Translations under genes and position numbers: made by a program | Shown here: positions 41,702 to 51,087 of the stretch, one piece after another | Numbering within the stretch: the first letter of the stretch is position 1 | How the letters are laid out: the number at the start of each line of letters is the position of its first letter | Source: Lachnospiraceae bacterium | GTDB lineage: Bacteria; Bacillota; Clostridia; Lachnospirales; Lachnospiraceae | Assembly (NCBI GenBank): GCA_017441825.1 | Contig: JAFRVD010000039.1 | Location: forward strand, 1 to 62,290 | Direction: 5' to 3' | Length of the DNA: 62,290 nt | The notes under the pieces: model-generated | Seen by the model: only the letters and a program-made list of their open reading frames with translations | Database searches by the model: none | What the model was told of the DNA's origin: nothing

Positions 41702-41836
41702 CTGATTTAACACAAAATACTCAAAAAACAGCTTTTTCAGCCGTATTCAGGGAAACTGTTCAATATCTCCCCAAAAAACACATAACCTTAAAAAAGTCTT
41801 CACAAATTAAACATACTTTCACGTTATGATTCAGGT

Positions 41837-41922
41837 GTACTCGAACAGAGTACTTCAAGCAAATCCCTGTCGCTTGAACTTTTCATACCCATGTCTGATG
41901 AATTCAGACTCCCTTTTCTTTT
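41837..41922 (+). ncRNA. Candidate orphan small RNA
   Basis: A TATGAT box at 41825-41830 would start transcription at about 41837, exactly at the first of three successive hairpins: GTACTC/GAGTAC (41837-41853), TTCAAGC/GCTTGAA (about 41854-41878) and GTCTGA/TCAGAC (41893-41909). The last is followed by CCCTTTTCTTTT (to 41922), a terminator-like ending. No plus-strand gene lies downstream, so it is not a leader. The -35 is weak. A 32-codon frame (41826-41924) covers it but has no ribosome binding site. No known RNA family was recognised. Confidence 0.45.
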
Positions 41923-41926
41923 AGGA

Positions 41927-41951
41927 ACGGCCGGCTTGAGCACCCGGCCGT
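41927..41951. terminator. GC-rich hairpin after the small-RNA candidate
   Basis: ACGGCCGG (41927-41934) pairs with CCGGCCGT (41944-41951), followed by TTTCG on the plus strand. It could be a second terminator for the plus-strand RNA. The interval 41702-41836 is AT-rich and shows no clear minus-strand promoter for the TPM gene. Confidence 0.45.
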
Positions 41952-41978
41952 TTCGCATGTTCCGGGGTGCCTGAATAT

Positions 41979-42001
41979 GAGCGCCTTTTCCGGCGGCGCT
42001 C
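41979..42001 (-). terminator. Hairpin just past the hemZ stop
   Basis: GAGCGCC (41979-41985) pairs with GGCGCTC (41995-42001), starting 7 bp past the hemZ stop codon. The minus-strand tail (ATATTC) is only weakly suited to termination. Confidence 0.45.
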
Positions 42002-42008
42002 TTTCCGT

Positions 42009-43442
42009 TCAGGAAAACAGCTCTTCCTTCCGTCTCAGCATTTCATCTATGTTCTCTATATAGGTATCCACGTTTTTGACGTTCTCCGCCCGCGTGATCA
42101 GGTCTCCCTGCACGCGCTTCGTGGTCGCGCCGGCGCCTAACGCAAGGATCGTCTGTACCTCCTCCATGATGAGGATGTTGTAGATCCCCTCTTTCCCCGG
42201 CCGTGCAAAGCCCGTGTTCTCGAGATTTCCGGCCATGTTCTTCTGCCGGTAGAGGTAATACGGCGCCTGTCCGATCTCAGAAAGATACCGTGCGCACATC
42301 CGCATCACTTCCTCGGTCGTCTCCATCGTATAGCCCTTGTACGCGTCCTTCATGATATTGAGCCGCGCCGCGCGCTTCACTGCAAGCGAGTGTACCGTCA
42401 CGTTGTCCGGTGAAAGCTTCACGATCTCCCGCATGGTCGATTCCACATCGGCGGCATCCTCCCCGGGAAGCCCGAGGATCAGGTCCATGTTGACGTTGTC
42501 AAAGCCTAAGGACCGTGCAAGTGCGTACGCGTTTTTCACGTCCTCCACCGTATGCCGCCGGCCGATGAGGTCAAGCGTCCGCTGATGCATGGTCTGCGGA
42601 TTGATGGAGATGCGGCTCACCGGGTATTTCTTCAGTACGCGAAGCTTCTCCTCCGTCACGCTGTCCGGGCGGCCCGCTTCCACGGTCCACTCGAGGAGCG
42701 AAGAAAGGTCGAAGGTCTTTGAGACCTCCCGAAGCAGGAAGTCCATGGCCTCCGGAGGAAGCGTGGTGGGAGTCCCGCCGCCGAAATAGATGGTATTCAG
42801 CTTTTTCCCGCGGAAATGCTCTCCCGCCCACCGGATCTCGCGCATCAGTGTGTCCAGATACTCCGGGACGCGCGCTTCATAGCAGCTGATCGGGTAGGAC
42901 GTGAAGGAGCAGTACAGGCAGGTGGTCGGGCAGAACGGGATGCCTATGTACAGGCTGTACCCGTCCTCGTAATCGATCTTCTCAAGGAGCGAAAGCTCCC
43001 TTTTCGCGATAGCGAGCGCAAGTGCGGCTTTCTCCTCTGAAACGAGGAGCGTCTCCGTCATGTGGGCCAGAATTTCACCGTCTGTCTTCCCTTCGCGGAG
43101 CATCGCCATGGGGATCTTGGTCGGGCGGATGCCCGTAAGCGTTCCCCACGGGAGCGAAAGTCCGGTATCCCCTCTCAGGATCCCGTAAAGCGCGCGCTTC
43201 AAGACTGTCTTCGCGCGGGAGCGGTCGGAAAGATCGAGGAGAACATCGGCGCATTCCGTACGTCCGTCCCGCGAAAAAGAAAGCCTGCACGGCGTCGGGT
43301 CTCCGTCGCCGTACAGGACTGAAAGTGCGGTCCCGGCTCCGTCCTTCTCCGTGCCTGTCGTTATTTCGGCACCCGGATAAAAGGCCATGAGAAGACCCCG
43401 GATATCATATTCAAAAACCGGACGGTTCATGAATAATCTCAT
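42009..43442 (-). CDS. hemZ: HemZ-type radical SAM coproporphyrinogen dehydrogenase-like protein
   Basis: A 477-residue radical SAM protein with the cluster motif CPTTCLYC (Cys171, Cys175, Cys178) after a 165-residue N-terminal domain, the arrangement of Bacillus HemZ. The SAM-binding GGG appears as YFGGGTPTTLP, and VNMDLILGLPGE is the later HemN-family motif. HemZ-like proteins are annotated as oxygen-independent coproporphyrinogen oxidases, though some HemN relatives are heme chaperones or methyltransferases. No other heme gene is nearby. It follows rel by 23 bp, a conserved Clostridial arrangement. GGAG lies 11 nt before the ATG. Confidence 0.9.
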   Translation of the reverse strand: MRLFMNRPVFEYDIRGLLMAFYPGAEITTGTEKDGAGTALSVLYGDGDPTPCRLSFSRDGRTECADVLLDLSDRSRAKTVLKRALYGILRGDTGLSLPWGTLTGIRPTKIPMAMLREGKTDGEILAHMTETLLVSEEKAALALAIAKRELSLLEKIDYEDGYSLYIGIPFCPTTCLYCSFTSYPISCYEARVPEYLDTLMREIRWAGEHFRGKKLNTIYFGGGTPTTLPPEAMDFLLREVSKTFDLSSLLEWTVEAGRPDSVTEEKLRVLKKYPVSRISINPQTMHQRTLDLIGRRHTVEDVKNAYALARSLGFDNVNMDLILGLPGEDAADVESTMREIVKLSPDNVTVHSLAVKRAARLNIMKDAYKGYTMETTEEVMRMCARYLSEIGQAPYYLYRQKNMAGNLENTGFARPGKEGIYNILIMEEVQTILALGAGATTKRVQGDLITRAENVKNVDTYIENIDEMLRRKEELFS

Positions 43443-43465
43443 ATTGAATTGTACTCCTTTATGTG

Positions 43466-45760
43466 TCAGCCCGCGGTCCGTTCAATATCCATGATCCCGG
43501 GGATCATGCGGAGCTTCGCGATCAGCTGGTTCACTTCGTCTATGCTGGACACCTCAAAGCTCATGATGATGGTGGCGGTACCCTGCTTGTTCACGCGGGA
43601 CGAAGCCGCCTGGATGTCGATGTTGCTTTCGGTCATGATCCTGGTGATGTCCGCGAACATGCCGATCCTGTTGTTGCAGTAGATCTGGATGCTGGTCTCG
43701 TACTTCCCGCCGGCGCCCTGGTCCACGGAATCCGACCAGTCCGCGGGGATCAGCCGCACCTTTTCATCGTCCGGAAGCGACAGGATGTTCGGGCAGTCCG
43801 TCCGGTGGATCGAAATGCCGCGCCCGCGCGTAATGTAGCCGATGATCTCATCGCCGGGGACCGGACTGCAGCAGCGCGAGAAGCGGACCGAAAGGTCATG
43901 GAGACCCCGGACCGTGATCCCGCGGTCGTCCTTCGTAGTCCGCACACGGACCTTGCTGCTCTCCTCGATGTTCTTTAAGATGTCCTCGTCGGTCAGCGCC
44001 GCCTGCGTCTCCTTCCGGAGTTCTTCAAGGAGCTTGTTTACGACCTGGCCTTCCTTGAGGCCGCCGTGTCCCACAGACGCAAGCACGCCGTCCCAGTCAG
44101 GATAGTGGTACTTTTTCAGCGTCGCTTCTATGTATTTGGGCTTCAGGATGTCTTCCTGCTTAATGCCCTTCTGCCGGCAGTAAGTCTGCAGCGCTTCACG
44201 ACCGCGCACGATATTGTCCTCGCGGTTCTGCGCCTTGAACCACTGGTTGATCTTGTTCTTGGCCTGCGAGCTCTTCACGATCTTCAGCCAGTCGCGGCTG
44301 GGACCCCTCGAATTCTGAGAGGTCAGGATCTCCACACGGTCCCCGTTCTGGATCTCGTACTCAATGGGCACGAGGTATCCGTTCACCTTCGCACCGACCA
44401 TCCGGTTTCCGACCGCCGAGTGGATCGCGTACGCGAAGTCCACCGTATTCGACCCTGCGGGCAGCGTCTTGACCTCGCCCTTGGGGGTGAAGGCATACAC
44501 GGAACCCGAGAACAGGTTGAGATCGTCCTTTAAAAGGTTCAGGAACTCGTGGCTGTCGCTGGTCTGCCAGTCCATGATGGAGCGGAGCCACTGAAGCTTC
44601 GCTTCTTCGTCGTTCGTGCCGGCCGTGACAGACCCTTTCTCCTTGTATTTCCAGTGCGCGGCGATGCCGTATTCCGCCGTCCGGTGCATCTCGAACGTGC
44701 GGATCTGGATCTCAAAGGGCGTGCCGGAGGAACCGATCACCGTGGTGTGCAGCGACTGGTACATGTTCGGCTTGGGCATCGCGATGTAATCCTTGAACCG
44801 GCCCGGGAGCGGGGTGTACATGTCGTGCACGACGCCTAACGCCGCGTAGCAGTCCCGGACGTTGTCCACAAGGATGCGGATCGCGAAAATATCGTAGATC
44901 TGGTCCAGCGTCTTGCTCTGCTGGACCATCTTTCTGTAAATGCTGAATAAATGCTTCGCGCGGCCGCTGATCTCAGCGCGGACGCCCTCTTCCTCGAGAC
45001 GCTCCGCGATCTCCGCCTTGCGCTCGGCAATAAAGATGCTGCGCTCCTCTTCGCTTAAGGTCAGCTTTTCAGTGAGCTCCTCGAAGACGTCCGGGTGCAG
45101 GACCGCAAGCGAACGGTCGTCGAGCTCCACCTTGAGCTTTGAAATACCAAGCCGGGACGCGATGGGAGAGAAGATCTCCATCGTCTCCTTGGCCTTCTCC
45201 TGCTGCTTGGCTTCCGACCAGTACTGGTTGGTGCGCATGTTGTGGAGACGGTCCGCCAGCTTGACCAGGATGACGCGGATATCCTTCGCCATGGCGATGA
45301 ACATCTTGCGGAGATTTTCCGCCTGGATATCCTCCTTGCTCATGCCCCAGTCGATCTGGGTCAGCTTGGTGACGCCTTCCACAAGCTCCGCGACTTCACG
45401 CCCGAATTTCTGTTCAAGGTCCTGGAAAGTCACTCCGGTGTCCTCGAGGACGTCGTGCAGGAGCCCCGCCTGGATGGTCTCCTTGTCGAGCTCGAGCTCC
45501 GCAAGGATGAGCGCGACGTTGACCGGATGGATGATGTAGGGCTCGCCGGAACGGCGGAGCTGTCCTTCATGGGCGGCCTTGGCTACGTTGTACGCCTCGA
45601 CAATGCCGCTCAGGTCGTCCGAGGGATGATATTTACGGATCTCGTCAAGAAGAAGCGTGAGGAGTTCGTCCGGAGACAGAAACTCCGAATGGACCGGCAG
45701 CTTGGCTTCCGGGATGATGGTCTTGTTTACCTGTTCGCTGCTCATGTGTCTTTCGCCCAT
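43466..45760 (-). CDS. rel: Bifunctional (p)ppGpp synthetase/hydrolase Rel
   Basis: A 764-residue long RSH enzyme. In order: HD hydrolase domain with LLHDVLEDTG (His102-Asp103 pair), synthetase domain with the RxKD motif RFKDYIAMPKPNMYQSLHTT, TGS domain (FTPKGEVKTLPAGSNTVDFA), a central helical/zinc-finger-like part, and a C-terminal ACT domain (YCNNRIGMFADITRIM). Intact HD and RxKD motifs indicate a bifunctional Rel. AAAGGAGGAGC sets the start at 45760. It has its own promoter overlapping the recJ stop. The apt gene commonly found between recJ and rel in Clostridia is absent. Confidence 0.96.
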   Translation of the reverse strand: MGERHMSSEQVNKTIIPEAKLPVHSEFLSPDELLTLLLDEIRKYHPSDDLSGIVEAYNVAKAAHEGQLRRSGEPYIIHPVNVALILAELELDKETIQAGLLHDVLEDTGVTFQDLEQKFGREVAELVEGVTKLTQIDWGMSKEDIQAENLRKMFIAMAKDIRVILVKLADRLHNMRTNQYWSEAKQQEKAKETMEIFSPIASRLGISKLKVELDDRSLAVLHPDVFEELTEKLTLSEEERSIFIAERKAEIAERLEEEGVRAEISGRAKHLFSIYRKMVQQSKTLDQIYDIFAIRILVDNVRDCYAALGVVHDMYTPLPGRFKDYIAMPKPNMYQSLHTTVIGSSGTPFEIQIRTFEMHRTAEYGIAAHWKYKEKGSVTAGTNDEEAKLQWLRSIMDWQTSDSHEFLNLLKDDLNLFSGSVYAFTPKGEVKTLPAGSNTVDFAYAIHSAVGNRMVGAKVNGYLVPIEYEIQNGDRVEILTSQNSRGPSRDWLKIVKSSQAKNKINQWFKAQNREDNIVRGREALQTYCRQKGIKQEDILKPKYIEATLKKYHYPDWDGVLASVGHGGLKEGQVVNKLLEELRKETQAALTDEDILKNIEESSKVRVRTTKDDRGITVRGLHDLSVRFSRCCSPVPGDEIIGYITRGRGISIHRTDCPNILSLPDDEKVRLIPADWSDSVDQGAGGKYETSIQIYCNNRIGMFADITRIMTESNIDIQAASSRVNKQGTATIIMSFEVSSIDEVNQLIAKLRMIPGIMDIERTAG

Positions 45761-45812
45761 GGTGCTCCTCCTTTCTGAGTTATCTTCGTGAAAATAAAAA
45801 CGATTTCCAAAT

Positions 45813-45841
45813 ATTATACACGTTTTTGTGCGATTCTGCAA
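45813..45841 (-). promoter_or_regulatory. Promoter of rel overlapping the recJ stop codon
   Basis: On the minus strand TTGCAG (45836-45841), a 17-bp spacer and a perfect TATAAT (45813-45818). The recJ stop codon (45814-45816) lies inside the -10 box. Transcription would begin near 45806, about 45 nt before the rel ATG. Confidence 0.7.
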
Positions 45842-47598
45842 TATGCCTGTATTACGATCTGTATACTCTTTTGTCCCATGTATTCATTGACGGACGGGTA
45901 ATAGCAGAAGGCGATATCGAGGCTGTTCGGGAGACCCCGCATCGCGCGGGAAAGCGCTTCTTCCCCGTAGGTCTCCCGGATCCAGGAGAGCATGCTCTCC
46001 GCTTCGTTGAAGTAGAGGGCGTCCCGCGGTACGCCCGATTCGTCCGCGACCAGCATCTTGAGCGAGTTCCGGTTCTTCCCGATCACGCGCATCTCAAGGA
46101 TCTTAAAATGAGTCATCGCGAACACCGGCTTTACGTTCGCAACGCCGAACGGCCCGATGACCTCGAGCTCCCGGATCATCCTTTCGGAGAGTGCGGACAT
46201 CGGCACCAGGGCGTCTATCCACCGCTTGTAGAGAAGGTCGTCCTCCGTAAGCGTGCACGCCGAATTCAGCGCTTCGCGAAGGGGCTCGAGCGCGTCCGTA
46301 CCGATCGTCATGCCGGCAGCCATCGCGTGGCCGCCGAGCCTTTTTGTGAGCGCTTTATGGGGCATCAGCCCGTTCATCATGTGGTACTCCGGGATGGACC
46401 TGCCGGATCCCTTCAGCCCCTCCTCCGTGTGTGTAAAAACGATCACCGGCCGGTTGTATTTTTCCTTGAGCCGTCCGGCGATGATCCCGACCACGCTCTC
46501 ATGCGTATCCTGAAGCTCAATGAGGAGGATCCTGTCGTTCATGCCGCGTTCCGCGAGATACGCTTCCGCCTCCCGGAAGCCGTCCTCCGTCATTTTTTTC
46601 CGCTCTTCATTGAGCGCGCGTAAGCTTTCCGCAAGCGGCGCCGCATCCTGGAGGCTCCCCGCATGCAGGAGGTCGAACGCCGGACGGACGCCTGAGAGCC
46701 GTCCCGCCGCATTGAAGCACGGCCCGATAATAAAGCCGATGTGGTACGCGTCCACCCCCTGGGGCTCGATCCCGCAGGCGTCCATCAGCGCGCGAAGGCC
46801 GGGCTTTTTCGTCTCTCGGAGGCGCGCAAGACCCTCCTTCACGATGATCCGGTTCTCTCCCTGAAGAGGCACCACGTCCGCGACCGTTGCGATGGCTGCG
46901 TATTCATAGAGCTTTTCGAGCTCCTCCTTCGGGACTCCGAACTCCTCATAGAGTACGGAGATCAGCCGGAGCGCGACACCGGCGCCGCAGAGGTCCTTAA
47001 AGGGATAAGTACAGCCCGGCTGCTTCGGATCGATTACGGCGTCCGCGTCCGGCAGAAGGTACGTGCGGTTTCCGGACGCATCCTCCGTGAACTGGACCTC
47101 GTGATGGTCCGTCACGACAACCTTAAGTCCCTGCTCCTTTGCATAAAGGACCTCCGGACCCGCTGCAATACCGTTGTCGCAGGTCAGGATCAGCCTGCAG
47201 CCGTCCGCCTTCGCTTCATCGATGATCCGCCGGTTGATCCCGTAGCCCTCGCGCACGCGGTCCGGGGTATAGAGCCGCGCGGTCCCGCCTAATGTACGGA
47301 TGCCCTCGTAGAGGATCTCGCCGGCAAAGATGCCGTCGTCGTCAAAGTCACTGGCGATCGCAACAGGGACGCCCGTCCGGACAGCCTCCGACAGAAGCGC
47401 AGCACCTTCCTTCATGCCCTTTAAAGACAGCGGGTCGTTAAGATCCGCCATGGTCCCGTAAAGGTACAGCCGGGCCTCCTCAAGCGTCGTTATTCCGCGG
47501 TTTCGCATGAGACGCGCGGACAGGGGGCTTATATCAAGCTCCCTGCTCCACAGGTCGAAATCTGCCTTTTTTGTATGTTCGATCCAGCGTTCGTTCAT
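45814..47598 (-). CDS. recJ: Single-stranded-DNA-specific exonuclease RecJ
   Basis: A 594-residue DHH/DHHA1-family nuclease. The first metal motif is SDFDDDGIFAG (Asp84 region), DNG is in LTCDNGIAAG, the DHH signature is VTDHHEVQ (164-166) and the DHHA1 glycine motif is GGHAMAAGM. RecJ degrades single-stranded DNA 5' to 3' in recombination and mismatch repair. AGAAGGGG precedes the ATG at 47598; an in-frame GTG at 47607 is less likely. It lies directly upstream of rel. Confidence 0.94.
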   Translation of the reverse strand: MNERWIEHTKKADFDLWSRELDISPLSARLMRNRGITTLEEARLYLYGTMADLNDPLSLKGMKEGAALLSEAVRTGVPVAIASDFDDDGIFAGEILYEGIRTLGGTARLYTPDRVREGYGINRRIIDEAKADGCRLILTCDNGIAAGPEVLYAKEQGLKVVVTDHHEVQFTEDASGNRTYLLPDADAVIDPKQPGCTYPFKDLCGAGVALRLISVLYEEFGVPKEELEKLYEYAAIATVADVVPLQGENRIIVKEGLARLRETKKPGLRALMDACGIEPQGVDAYHIGFIIGPCFNAAGRLSGVRPAFDLLHAGSLQDAAPLAESLRALNEERKKMTEDGFREAEAYLAERGMNDRILLIELQDTHESVVGIIAGRLKEKYNRPVIVFTHTEEGLKGSGRSIPEYHMMNGLMPHKALTKRLGGHAMAAGMTIGTDALEPLREALNSACTLTEDDLLYKRWIDALVPMSALSERMIRELEVIGPFGVANVKPVFAMTHFKILEMRVIGKNRNSLKMLVADESGVPRDALYFNEAESMLSWIRETYGEEALSRAMRGLPNSLDIAFCYYPSVNEYMGQKSIQIVIQAYCRIAQKRV

Positions 47599-47615
47599 AA
47601 ACAGCACCCCTTCTG

Positions 47616-49181
47616 TTATTCGTCCGAAACGGTGATCTTTGCGGCGGACTGCCCGTTCACAAGGATCGAGTACGTAGTGCCTGCCTTTAGCTCGGGAAGC
47701 GATATGAAAAGCGACCGGTATGCGCTTTCGGCCGAAAGGGTGACGAGGACGACTCCGTCCGCGTCAGTCACCTTGATCGCGTCACCCGACGCGCCTTCCG
47801 GAACCTTCGCAAGAAGGAAATGCTGCCTTTCCCCGCGGAACAGGTCTCCTGAAAGACCAAACTCACCTGCGGCAAGCACAGAGGTCCCGGAGAGTGCCGC
47901 CTTGCCGGTGACCCGGAACAGAAGGCCCTTTTCGCTCGACGGGCCGTTCACTATGAGCGTCCCGCCAAGAAGAGAAAGATCTCCGTTTGAATCGATCGCG
48001 TCTTCAACAGTCGAGAGGTATACCGTCCCTCCCCTGATCGTGACGTCCTCCTTTTCCGGACGCTGCTCCGCTGCCTCTTCGCCTTCTTCCAAAGCCGTCT
48101 TTCCGAAGGACGCGTTCAGCCCGTCATTCAGGGCCGTCACCCACAGAAAGCCGTCGTTCACATGGATCTCTGAAGCCTCGACCCCTTCCATGGATTCTTC
48201 GACGGCAGCCTCGCCGCCTTCCATCTGGAAGTAATTCCCGGCATGCATGCCGTCGTCCGAAGTACGGATCAAAAGCTTCCCGCCCGTTATGAAAATATCT
48301 CCGTCCGAGTGGAGGCCGTCTCCGAGGCTGTCCGTATGGACCTCCCCTCCGTCGATCTCAATAAAGCCCTTGGATTTCAACGCCTGCCCGTTTTCCGGTG
48401 TCTCTTCATCTTCATCGCTGAACCAGCCGTGAGGGCTGCTTTCACGCGCGCCGGCGCCGCCGCCCGCGTTCACGGTGATGCTGCCGCCCCGGACCACAAG
48501 CTCGTCCTTTCCGTAAAGCCCGTCGTCCGCGGCGGTCACCTCTATGACCCCCTCCATGATCTTCAGGGTATCCTTCGAAGTGATTCCGTCCTCTGCGCCT
48601 GCGTTCACCTTGAGCGTCCCGCTTCCGTTGATGACCAGATCCTCCCTGCTGTAAACGGCGGCGGTCAGCACTTCTCCGGAGGCTTCACCTTGCGTAACGT
48701 CCGTGATCACGTTCACCGTTCCCGGGGGAAGGCTTATGATGCACTTGTCCGCACACTCGATATAGAGAGGCGCAGTCTTCTTCCCTGTCAGTGTGACGCC
48801 GTTCAGAACGAGCCGTACGTCCGACTCCTTGAGGGAAGACACCCATATACAACCGTCAGAAAGCTTCCCGGAAAGGACGTAGGTCCCTTCCTTTGAGATT
48901 TTAACCACGTTTTTCGTGATTCCGACGCCTTCCGGATCCCCGGAGGTCACCTCAGACCCGTTGTCCCGGAGCAGGATCTCCGTATAGGCCCCGAGCTTAT
49001 AGTCCGTGTAGAAATCCTTGCCTTTATCCTCCGGGATCCTGTGTCCGGACATGGGAAGGACCGCCTCCTCTTCGGCGGCGGTCTCTTCGCGGACGTGGAT
49101 GTCGATCTCCGCACCCTTACAGGCGGAGACCGCGCACGTCATCATGATCAGCAGTAATAAAAAAACGGTTCGTTTTCTCAT
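47616..49181 (-). CDS. Carbohydrate-binding-domain lipoprotein (DUF4353-like)
   Basis: A 521-residue exported protein with lipobox VSAC (Cys21). The body is a long right-handed beta-helix-like array in which short segments recur: TLKVNAGAEDGITSKDTLKI, VIEVTAADDGLYGKDELVV, GFIEIDGGEVHTDSLGDGLH, KLLIRTSDDGMHAGNYF, FLWVTALNDGLNASFG. This DGxx repeat is typical of DUF4353, usually annotated as carbohydrate-binding domain-containing. The ATG at 49181 has a poor ribosome binding site and lies 10 bp after the ABC exporter stop, suggesting coupled translation. A surface or glycan-related role is inferred. Confidence 0.85.
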   Translation of the reverse strand: MRKRTVFLLLLIMMTCAVSACKGAEIDIHVREETAAEEEAVLPMSGHRIPEDKGKDFYTDYKLGAYTEILLRDNGSEVTSGDPEGVGITKNVVKISKEGTYVLSGKLSDGCIWVSSLKESDVRLVLNGVTLTGKKTAPLYIECADKCIISLPPGTVNVITDVTQGEASGEVLTAAVYSREDLVINGSGTLKVNAGAEDGITSKDTLKIMEGVIEVTAADDGLYGKDELVVRGGSITVNAGGGAGARESSPHGWFSDEDEETPENGQALKSKGFIEIDGGEVHTDSLGDGLHSDGDIFITGGKLLIRTSDDGMHAGNYFQMEGGEAAVEESMEGVEASEIHVNDGFLWVTALNDGLNASFGKTALEEGEEAAEQRPEKEDVTIRGGTVYLSTVEDAIDSNGDLSLLGGTLIVNGPSSEKGLLFRVTGKAALSGTSVLAAGEFGLSGDLFRGERQHFLLAKVPEGASGDAIKVTDADGVVLVTLSAESAYRSLFISLPELKAGTTYSILVNGQSAAKITVSDE

Positions 49182-49191
49182 AGGCACACTG

Positions 49192-51087
49192 TTATTCGAG
49201 CTCAAAGGCTCCTGTGTAGAGCTGATAGTATTTGCCGCGTTCGGCGATCAGCTGTTCGTGAGTACCGCGTTCGATGATCACACCGTGCTCCAGCACCATG
49301 ATCACGTCCGAATTACGGACCGTGGACAGGCGGTGGGCGATCACAAAGACCGTGCGGTTCTGCATCAGTTTGTCCATTCCGTGCTGTACAAGTGCCTCGG
49401 TGCGCGTGTCGATGGACGAAGTCGCCTCGTCCAGGATCATGACCGGCGGGTCGGCAATTGCCGCGCGCGCGATGGACAAAAGCTGCCGCTGCCCCTGCGA
49501 AAGGTTCGAGCCCGTGCCGTCGATGACCGTCTCATACCCCTCAGGCAGCCGCGAGATAAAGTCGTGCGCGTTCGCGAGCTTCGCGGCCTCCTCGACTTCC
49601 TCGTCTGAGGCGCCGAGCTTCCCGTAGCGGATGTTCTCGCGAATCGTACCGGTGAACAGGTTCACGTCCTGCAGCACGATCCCGAGCGATTTCCGGAGCG
49701 CGCCTTTTCTGATGTCGCGGACCGGGATGCCGTCGTACGTAATATCGCCCTGCTGGATATCGTAGAATCGGTTGATCAGGTTCGTAACGGTCGTCTTTCC
49801 CGCGCCTGTAGAGCCTACAAAAGCGACCTTCTGGCCCGGCTCCGCGTAAAGCGTGATGTCCTTTAAGACCTGCTTGTCCTCCACATAAGAGAAGTCCACA
49901 TGGCTCATCCGGACGTCGCCTTCCAGCTTGATATAAAAGTACGTGCCGTCCTTCTTCGGGACCTTCCAGGCCCACGTATGTGTAAGCTCCTCGCACTCCG
50001 TGAGCGTGCCGTCGGCGGCCTCCCGCGCGTTCACAAGCGTCACGGTGCCTTCATCTTCCTCAGGCGCTTCGTCCATGAGGTCGAATACACGCTTCGCGCC
50101 GGCCATTGCCATCACGATCGCATTGGTCTGCTGCGCCACGTTGTTCACTGTCTGGGTGAACGAGCGGGAAAGCTGCAGGAATGAAACGACGGTGCCTAAA
50201 GTCAGGAGAGATATCCCGGTAACGGTCAGGTTCGGGAGCTTAAAGGACACGAGGATCGCGCCCATAACTGCCAGAAGCACGTACTGGAGGTGTCCGAGGT
50301 TCATCATGACCGGGCCCATCATGGACGCAAAGGCGTTCGCGCGACGGGAAGCGCCGGCAAGCTCATTGTTGAACTTTACGAAGGCCTCAGTGGTCTCCTC
50401 CTCGTGATTGAACACCTTCACCACGCGCTGTCCGCTGATCATCTCCTCCACAAAGCCGTTCAGTTCGCCGATCCTTTCCTGCTGCTCCGTGAAGTATTTG
50501 CCCGATTTTCCGGCAATGCGGATGGTGACCTGCATCATGAGGAACACGAACAGCAACACAAAAAGCGTCATCCAGACGGATGAAATCAGCATGGAGACGA
50601 ACGTCACGAGGATGGTGATGGCGGTGGACACGAGGTTCGGGATGGTCTGCGAAAGCAGCTGCCGGAGCGTGTCCGTATCATTCGTGTAGTGCGACATGAC
50701 GTCGCCGTACGTGTTGACATCAAAATATTTGATGGGCAGCGTCTGCATGTGGCTGAACATGTCGTTCCGGATGTCGCGCTGGATGCTCTGCGTCATGACG
50801 GCAAAGATACGGCTGTTCACAAACTGCGCGAAAATGCCCGCAAGGAAGATGAGCGCGAGGACGCCGATGAATCCAAGGAGCGGACCACCGTCAAATCTGC
50901 CGGCTTCCGCCATCGGGACGATGTAGCGGTCGATCAGGGTCCCGAGCGCCATGGCTGAGACCACGCCTACAAGGGCGTTGATCACGATACAGACGAACGC
51001 GGCGGCGCACCGCAGTTTATAGCGGAGGAGGTAGCTGAGTACACGCTTAAGGACCTTAAAGTCCATCTTCTGCTTCTTATCTGTCAT
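49192..51087 (-). CDS. ABC exporter half-transporter (catalytic subunit of heterodimer)
   Basis: A 631-residue type IV ABC exporter half: six membrane helices (first about 18-60, LRCAAAFVCIVINALVGVVS) and a C-terminal ATPase with Walker A GSTGAGKTT, signature NLSQGQRQLLSIARA and Walker B VMILDEATSSID with the catalytic Glu present. An insert of about 45 residues between the membrane domain and the ATPase (ECEELTHTWAWKVPKKDGTY) is common in this clade. It overlaps the partner gene by 11 bp. The pair resembles TM287/288 and LmrCD-type heterodimers that export lipids or drugs. Confidence 0.93.
   Translation of the reverse strand: MTDKKQKMDFKVLKRVLSYLLRYKLRCAAAFVCIVINALVGVVSAMALGTLIDRYIVPMAEAGRFDGGPLLGFIGVLALIFLAGIFAQFVNSRIFAVMTQSIQRDIRNDMFSHMQTLPIKYFDVNTYGDVMSHYTNDTDTLRQLLSQTIPNLVSTAITILVTFVSMLISSVWMTLFVLLFVFLMMQVTIRIAGKSGKYFTEQQERIGELNGFVEEMISGQRVVKVFNHEEETTEAFVKFNNELAGASRRANAFASMMGPVMMNLGHLQYVLLAVMGAILVSFKLPNLTVTGISLLTLGTVVSFLQLSRSFTQTVNNVAQQTNAIVMAMAGAKRVFDLMDEAPEEDEGTVTLVNAREAADGTLTECEELTHTWAWKVPKKDGTYFYIKLEGDVRMSHVDFSYVEDKQVLKDITLYAEPGQKVAFVGSTGAGKTTVTNLINRFYDIQQGDITYDGIPVRDIRKGALRKSLGIVLQDVNLFTGTIRENIRYGKLGASDEEVEEAAKLANAHDFISRLPEGYETVIDGTGSNLSQGQRQLLSIARAAIADPPVMILDEATSSIDTRTEALVQHGMDKLMQNRTVFVIAHRLSTVRNSDVIMVLEHGVIIERGTHEQLIAERGKYYQLYTGAFELE

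Noticed and set aside
41826-41924. A 32-codon ORF starting MIQVYSNRVLQANP in the 41.8-kb gap
   Set aside because: No ribosome binding site precedes the ATG, and the same bases form three hairpins with a terminator-like end, so a small RNA is favoured. Conservation data could reverse this.
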